From an uncultured Thermomicrobia bacterium (GTDB lineage Bacteria; Chloroflexota; Chloroflexia; Thermomicrobiales; JALYUS01): a stretch of 64,000 nucleotides of DNA. Of the stretch, positions 59,604-64,000 are shown piece by piece (the stretch's first letter is position 1; each line of letters opens with the position of its first letter). A program made the position numbers and the translations under genes. Location of the stretch: contig CALBSO010000109.1 in NCBI GenBank assembly GCA_937968015.1, positions 62,001 through 126,000 of the forward strand, written 5' to 3'. The notes beneath the pieces were generated by a model. It ran no database searches, was not told where the DNA came from, and worked only from the letters and a program-made list of their open reading frames with translations.

Positions 59604-60965
59604 CTAGCTCAGGCGGCGGGCAGTGTAGTATTTCGGGCCGTAGTAGCCGCCATCAATATTGCTGACAACGACGCCTGTGCTCTCGTTCTCCGCATGGACG
59701 AACCGGCCACCGCCGATGTAGATCCCCGCGTGGGAGAGACCGGCAGTGTAGGTATTCGCGAAGAAGACGAGATCACCCGGCTGGAGGTTCTCCTTCGCGA
59801 CGTATTGCCCGGAGGATGCCTGCTGCCCGATGGAATGCGAGATGTTTTGCCCGGCGACCTTCTGCGCGATGTACATCACGAAGCCGGAGCAATCGAAACC
59901 GCTCGGTGATGCACCGGCCCAGACGTACGGATAGCCAACATACTTCATCGCTTCCGCGACGATCTTGCCGCCGAGCGTGGTTGCGGTCGCCGGTGCGGAT
60001 TGCTGCGCGGGAGGCGCATTGGCGGGCGGAGCCGTCTGGTTCGATGATGGCGGCGCGGGCAGCGGCGTCTTCTTCGTCGCAGCATCGGCGGTCTTCGTCA
60101 GATACGGGCCGACGACGAAACCCTTGGTGCCATCGAAGGAGACGGGTACCCAGCCGTTGCCTTTCGCGTCGGTTGTGGGATTGCCCATCACCGTCACAAC
60201 GGTGCCTTCTTCGAGGATCGTGAGGACATCCGCGCTATAGCGGGCGTCCCCGCGCAGGCGGACGCCCGCGTTATCGGTGTTCGTCACCTTGACGCGATCA
60301 CCATCCTTGACATCAGGCGCCTGCGCCACTGGCGCTGCGGTATTCTTGCTTGTCTTCGTGTCCGCCGGAGCGTCGGTAGGAATCAGATACGTGCCCATCA
60401 GGTAGCCATGATGCCCGGCGTGGTTGACGTGATACCACGGCGTGCCATCCGCATTGAAGGTCGGCCCGGAGACGATGAGGACAATCGCGCCTTCCGGTAC
60501 CAGACCGATCACATTCGCGTTCGTGTCGGTATTATCACGGAGACGGACGCCGCTACCATCGGTGAAGGTGACGGCGGCGAAGTTCGCCAGTTTGCGCGCG
60601 CCGATATAATCGGCATCAACCCAGCCGCTCTGCCCGGCGTACTGGACTTGATACCAGGTGACGCTGTCGGCATCTTTGGGGCCATTGGTGATGAGGACAA
60701 TCGCGCCTTCGGCGATCATCGTGATCACGGATGCGCTCATCGAAGGATCGGTCCGCAGCCGGACGCCATCGCCGCCCGTATTGAAGATGACGGCGGTTTG
60801 CCCACCGGGGAAAAGCACCGCACCGACAGGCGAGGCGAAGAGATAGGATGTCATGACGCTGGCGGAAACCAAGGCGGTGCGACAGAGAAAGCCGCGGCGC
60901 GTGAGCCGATCGGTCAACCCGGAACCCCTCCCCAACAGGCGACGCGTCCCTATGCGCCGTCCCAT
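59604..60965 (-). CDS. Secreted SH3 / NlpC-P60 cell-wall hydrolase
   Basis: A 453-residue exported protein. Tat-like signal TRRGFLCRTALV then a hydrophobic stretch ending SPVGA (near residue 50). Three bacterial SH3 domains follow (each with GVRLR near its start: about 60-125, 130-200, 225-290), then a Pro/Ala/Gln linker, and a C-terminal NlpC/P60 domain with the catalytic Cys in GFDCSGFVMY and His in LSHAGIYIGG. It would cut peptide stems in peptidoglycan. ATG with AGAGGAG upstream. Confidence 0.92.
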   Translation of the reverse strand: MGRRIGTRRLLGRGSGLTDRLTRRGFLCRTALVSASVMTSYLFASPVGAVLFPGGQTAVIFNTGGDGVRLRTDPSMSASVITMIAEGAIVLITNGPKDADSVTWYQVQYAGQSGWVDADYIGARKLANFAAVTFTDGSGVRLRDNTDTNANVIGLVPEGAIVLIVSGPTFNADGTPWYHVNHAGHHGYLMGTYLIPTDAPADTKTSKNTAAPVAQAPDVKDGDRVKVTNTDNAGVRLRGDARYSADVLTILEEGTVVTVMGNPTTDAKGNGWVPVSFDGTKGFVVGPYLTKTADAATKKTPLPAPPSSNQTAPPANAPPAQQSAPATATTLGGKIVAEAMKYVGYPYVWAGASPSGFDCSGFVMYIAQKVAGQNISHSIGQQASSGQYVAKENLQPGDLVFFANTYTAGLSHAGIYIGGGRFVHAENESTGVVVSNIDGGYYGPKYYTARRLS

Positions 60966-61140
60966 TTTCTCCTCTGGCCCTCAGGCCGCACGAACGGATA
61001 CGCCTAATCGTTGGCTTCACGGCTCTCCCCGGAGCCAGTGAAACGAACCCCACAACAACGAAACAGTGACCGTACGCGTAGCCCGGGAACAGCTAAGAAG
61101 AGAGAGGTCCCCGGTTCTGATTGCCACCGTACACCCCGAA
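60966..61140 (-). promoter_or_regulatory. Possible structured leader (c-di-AMP riboswitch-like) before the NlpC/P60 gene
   Basis: On the minus strand the leader contains CCGGGGACC, later GTGGGGTT, then GGCTCC-GGGGA-GAGCC, and GAAGCCAACGATTAGGCG. The last resembles the 3' signature of ydaO-type riboswitches (GACAGCTAACTCGGTAGGCG), which often control SH3/NlpC-P60 genes. The match is partial and not convincing across the middle, so a different structured leader is possible. Confidence 0.3.
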
Positions 61141-61228
61141 TTTGGATGTGTCAACCCCCCTTGCACTGGCTGAAAAGCCGCGAACGTACTACGTTTTCCG
61201 GACCGGACTCTCCACTATAATGACAGAT

Positions 61229-62506
61229 TTAGCGCGCCGAGTCGCGCTCAGATAGATGCGTTCGTACGAAGGCATATGCGTCTGCCTGTGTCTCCACATC
61301 ACCGTCGAGCCGCGCATTCCGCAATGCGCGGAGAATCTCGCCATACGCCGGGCCGGGCGTGATACCGAGTGCCTTGAGATAATTCCCGAATGAATGGCCC
61401 CAATTCAAATCCTGGCGCCGGATGTGATGGAGCCGTTCATAAAACAGTGCGGCGCGCGTGGCGGCCGGATCACCGTCAAGCAATGCACGCACCACGCGTT
61501 CACTCAGATTGTCGAGTAAAGCGGCAACCTCAGAGAGGCGCGACGCATGTGCAATGACACCTCGGCTTCGCCACACATGGATCAGCATGCTGATCCGCGC
61601 ATGCGTCCTTCCGACTGGTATGTCCGCGAGCAGCCGGGCGAGGGCTGCGTCGTCCTGGCGGCACACGAAGAAGGCCCAGACGGGCCACGCCGTTGGAGCG
61701 ACGAGCGGCATTCGCGTCGCTATCCAGTCATCCCAGATCAGTACCGGCGATGTCGCGCGCAGCAACCCGCATGTGTCGAATGCGGCGAAGCAGGCGACCG
61801 GATCGGCTTCGCGGATACCCAGGTCCAGTTCATGCCGCTTTCGATCCGGTGAAATCGTTCTCAGCGCACCCTCGGCAACCGCCGTGCGCAACAGCGCTGC
61901 GGTATGTGGCTCGACGGTGAAACCGAATCGAGCGGCGTAGCGAACCGCGCGGTACAGGCGCGTCGGATCATCGCGGAAAGTCGCGTCATGCAAGACGCGG
62001 ATCGTGCCCGCCCGGAGGTCGGTCAAGCCGCCGGTTGGGTCAAGCAAGGCTCCAAAACCGTGCGGCGTGATGGGGAGCGCCATCGCATTGACGGTGACGT
62101 CGCGGCGATGCAGGTCCTCATTGATGCTCGCGGGGAATATCACGACCGGCAATGCGCCAGGGTGCGGATAGGTTTCTGTGCGCGCGGTCGCGAAGTCAAC
62201 GCTCATCCCGTTGTCGGGGATGCGGACCGTCGCGGTGCCGAAACCCGTCGTCTTGGCGACTACTGCCTTCGCGATAATCGCGAAGTGTTGTGCGACGCGG
62301 CGGGCATCGGTGGTCGTGACAATGTCAATGTCATGGAGACGCATGTCATGACGCAGTACGTCACGGACCGGGCCGCCGACCAGAAATGCCTCACCACCCG
62401 CCTCCGCAACACTCGCCGCGGCGAGCAGTAACACGGTGCGCTGGGGTGCGCTAAGCGCGTCCCAGAGGGTTGCGGGATCAAGCTGGTCCGGTCGTATTGC
62501 CGTCAT
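61229..62506 (-). CDS. CCA tRNA nucleotidyltransferase (class II, poly(A) polymerase family)
   Basis: A 425-residue enzyme that adds or repairs the CCA end of tRNAs. Nucleotidyltransferase head FLVGGPVRDVLRHD (G44-G45), metal ligands D59 and D61 in HDIDIV, RRDVTVNAMA, then the neck motif DPTRLYRAVRYAARFGF. The C-terminal half is helical, without an HD motif that I can see. It diverges from tsaE. The lack of an HD domain does not exclude full CCA activity. Confidence 0.9.
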   Translation of the reverse strand: MTAIRPDQLDPATLWDALSAPQRTVLLLAAASVAEAGGEAFLVGGPVRDVLRHDMRLHDIDIVTTTDARRVAQHFAIIAKAVVAKTTGFGTATVRIPDNGMSVDFATARTETYPHPGALPVVIFPASINEDLHRRDVTVNAMALPITPHGFGALLDPTGGLTDLRAGTIRVLHDATFRDDPTRLYRAVRYAARFGFTVEPHTAALLRTAVAEGALRTISPDRKRHELDLGIREADPVACFAAFDTCGLLRATSPVLIWDDWIATRMPLVAPTAWPVWAFFVCRQDDAALARLLADIPVGRTHARISMLIHVWRSRGVIAHASRLSEVAALLDNLSERVVRALLDGDPAATRAALFYERLHHIRRQDLNWGHSFGNYLKALGITPGPAYGEILRALRNARLDGDVETQADAYAFVRTHLSERDSAR

Positions 62507-62543
62507 TGCCGTTGGGTCTCCTTCGCCGTTCGCGGGCGCATGG

Positions 62544-62549
62544 TATCAT
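62544..62549 (+). promoter_or_regulatory. -10 box TATCAT for a leaderless tsaE transcript
   Basis: TGGTATCAT (extended -10) with 7 bases to the tsaE ATG. The message would begin at or beside the ATG. No ribosome binding site precedes this ATG. Confidence 0.5.
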
Positions 62550-62556
62550 TTTCGGC

Positions 62557-63075
62557 ATGAATACTGGCAGCCCTCCTCGCATCGCCGCGCCATCCCGCAC
62601 AGTGAAAAGCCGCGCACCATCAGAAACCACGCGGCTCGGCGAGCGCATCGGTCAGGATGTCCACGCCGGAGACGTGCTCCTTCTCCGCGGCGACCTCGGC
62701 GCGGGGAAAACGCAGTTCGTGCGCGGCGTGGCGGTGGGTCTCGGCATCGCCGGCCCGATCCCGTCGCCGACTTTCACGCTCGTCAACGAATATGAGGGGC
62801 GCAACGCGGCGGGTGAGCGGGTGCCGCTCGCACACATTGACCTCTACCGGCTCGGTGAAGGCGGCGATCTCGATTCCGTTGGCCTCGATGAGTATTTCGG
62901 CGGCAGGTGGGCCGTCGCTATCGAGTGGCCGGAGCGCGCCGTGGACGATGGCTTCGTACCGGAGGCCTGGCTGGACATTGCGATTGCCGACGTGGGCGAC
63001 GAGGCACGAATATTAACGATCACCGGCTACGGCGATGCCGCACGCCTGCTCGCCGCACTTGAGCAGGTGCACTGA
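62557..63075 (+). CDS. tsaE: tRNA t6A synthesis ATPase TsaE
   Basis: A 172-residue P-loop protein with Walker A GDLGAGKT (K51, T52), then FVRGVAVGLGI and SPTFTLVNEY, and LAHIDLYRLGEGGDLDSVGLDEY (shown in part: HIDLYRLG). It partners TsaB and TsaD in threonylcarbamoyl-adenosine formation on tRNA. The first 25 residues are an extra Ser/Arg-rich segment. The TGA overlaps the tsaB ATG (TGATG). Confidence 0.93.
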   Translation: MNTGSPPRIAAPSRTVKSRAPSETTRLGERIGQDVHAGDVLLLRGDLGAGKTQFVRGVAVGLGIAGPIPSPTFTLVNEYEGRNAAGERVPLAHIDLYRLGEGGDLDSVGLDEYFGGRWAVAIEWPERAVDDGFVPEAWLDIAIADVGDEARILTITGYGDAARLLAALEQVH

Positions 63076-63785
63076 TGGATACCGCGTCCGGGTTGCTCCT
63101 TGCCCTCGACACATCGTCAGAGTCTATCGGCTTCGCCATCGCGCAGCACGACTGTCTGCTGGCGGAAGCGATCTGGCGTGGACAGCGGCAGGGGACGGCT
63201 ACATTGCTGGCGGAAGCGATGCGGGCACTCGAAGCGTTGGGGCACACGCAGAATGATCTGGTCGCTGTCGCCGTCGCGACCGGGCCGGGGTCGTTCAGCG
63301 GTTTGCGCGTCGGTATGGGCGCCGCGAAGGGGCTGGCGCTCGGGCTGGATATTCCGATTATCGGCATCCCGACGCTGGCGATCACTGCCGAGCCATTCCG
63401 CTACGCGCGGCAACCGGTCTGCCCAATGATCGCGGCGGGCCGGGGCCGCTTCGCGTACGCGGTATTTGAGGAACGGGACAACGCTATGCATGAGACCGTA
63501 CCCGCGGCGCACGGTACCGGCGCGGAGATTGGCGCGGTGCTGGCGGCATATCCCAGCGTGATTGTTTGCGGCGACGTGGACGGCGCGACGGCCGAGGCGA
63601 TATGCGCCGCCGCGCCGGGCACGACGATGCCACCGGTGGGCGTGCGCATCCGTCGGCCGGGGGCATTGGCAGCGCTGGCGTGGCGGCGCATACTTACGGG
63701 GGCGCCTGACGACCTCGTCGCGCTCGAACCGATCTACCTTCATTCGGCCGCGCCCGCGAGTGCGCCCCGCGCCGCGAAAGGATAA
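63075..63785 (+). CDS. tsaB: tRNA t6A synthesis protein TsaB
   Basis: A 236-residue ASKHA-fold protein: LLALDTSSESIGFAIA, and VATGPGSFSGLRVGMGAAKG, the TsaB signature. It bridges TsaD and TsaE. Its ATG overlaps the tsaE stop and it is followed at once by the rimI-like gene. Confidence 0.93.
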   Translation: MDTASGLLLALDTSSESIGFAIAQHDCLLAEAIWRGQRQGTATLLAEAMRALEALGHTQNDLVAVAVATGPGSFSGLRVGMGAAKGLALGLDIPIIGIPTLAITAEPFRYARQPVCPMIAAGRGRFAYAVFEERDNAMHETVPAAHGTGAEIGAVLAAYPSVIVCGDVDGATAEAICAAAPGTTMPPVGVRIRRPGALAALAWRRILTGAPDDLVALEPIYLHSAAPASAPRAAKG

Positions 63786-64000
63786 GTGGTATTGCCCTAC
63801 GTGATTGAACCGATGACGATCGAGGATCTGTCCGAGGTCCACGCGGTCGAGGTGCAGTCCGTGCCGACGCCGTGGCCGATCAGCGCGTACCGGCGCGAGT
63901 TGAACAACCCGCAGGGCAACTATTACCTCGTCTGTCGCTGGCGGCCGCCGGATGGTAGTGCGATGGAGCGCGCGGAGGAACGGCAATCGCGCGGGCTTTT
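63786..64000 (+). CDS. rimI: Ribosomal-protein-alanine acetyltransferase RimI-like, cut by window edge
   Basis: The GTG at 63786 follows the tsaB stop directly. The readable part starts VVLPYVIEPMTIEDLSEVHA, then PWPISAYRRELNNPQGNYYL, the N-terminal GNAT pattern of RimI, which acetylates the N-terminus of S18. The acetyl-CoA loop lies beyond the window. The tsaE-tsaB-rimI order is common. Confidence 0.8.
   Translation, partial: MVLPYVIEPMTIEDLSEVHAVEVQSVPTPWPISAYRRELNNPQGNYYLVCRWRPPDGSAMERAEERQSRGL

Overview
High-GC bacterial chromosome, densely coded on both strands, with no rRNA, tRNA, prophage, IS element or CRISPR array recognised. The gene set points to Chloroflexota, probably near Thermomicrobia. 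The clues are the secreted-protein C-terminal domain typical of that phylum on a subtilase, the arrangement of MoxR, DUF58 and DUF4129 genes, a HPRT with an extra N-terminal domain, an N-terminally extended RecG, TANNNT-type promoters close to start codons and many small palindromic repeats. The assignment is an inference from gene style, not from a marker tree.

Layout. 0-4.6 kb: a glycogen-debranching enzyme cut by the window edge, then on the minus strand a broken hicA, hicB, hemW and a GT4 glycosyltransferase. 4.6-8.4 kb: DUF4129, DUF58 and MoxR genes. 8.6-14.6 kb: a rhodanese, then fatty-acid oxidation genes fadD, fadN and fadA. 14.7-16.6 kb: a kinase fragment, rpsD and a lactonase-like metallohydrolase. 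16.9-21.7 kb: HTH regulator, DUF2231 membrane protein, SDR, a second debranching enzyme and a small membrane protein. 21.8-29.8 kb: rpmB facing asp23, fakA, degV, recG, rsmD, coaD and a coiled-coil gene. 29.8-33 kb: lipoprotein propeller, hydrolase, dehydrogenase. 33-39.6 kb: an HTH regulator, MarR, a metallohydrolase, a secreted subtilase, cinA and an M16 peptidase. 39.6-49 kb: a GT1 enzyme, a secreted barrel/LGFP protein, an MFS carrier, an oligopeptide uptake operon without ATPases and a hydrolase. 49.2-54.5 kb: CoA-binding protein, acetyltransferase and three sugar-transfer genes. 54.6-64 kb: formamidase, a degenerate PP2C-propeller protein, a nuclease-like/HPRT fusion, an SH3-NlpC/P60 cell-wall hydrolase, CCA-adding enzyme, and tsaE-tsaB-rimI running off the end.

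How genes work together. fadD-fadN-fadA gives a nearly complete beta-oxidation set (no acyl-CoA dehydrogenase seen). FakA plus DegV/FakB forms a fatty-acid kinase. recG, rsmD and coaD are the usual housekeeping neighbours. tsaE-tsaB supply tRNA t6A modification and CCA addition lies beside them.

The most unusual content is not a gene. Gene junctions carry several families of small palindromic elements. One family is built from related heptamers (GTAACGA, GCAATGA, GGACTGA), each containing a stop trinucleotide, arranged so that ribosomes entering from either side meet stops in all frames. In several genes the native stop codon lies inside or directly against such an element. The other main candidate is the HPRT fused to a PD-(D/E)xK-like domain, whose PRPP loop reads EDVVNTG instead of the usual EDxxDTG.
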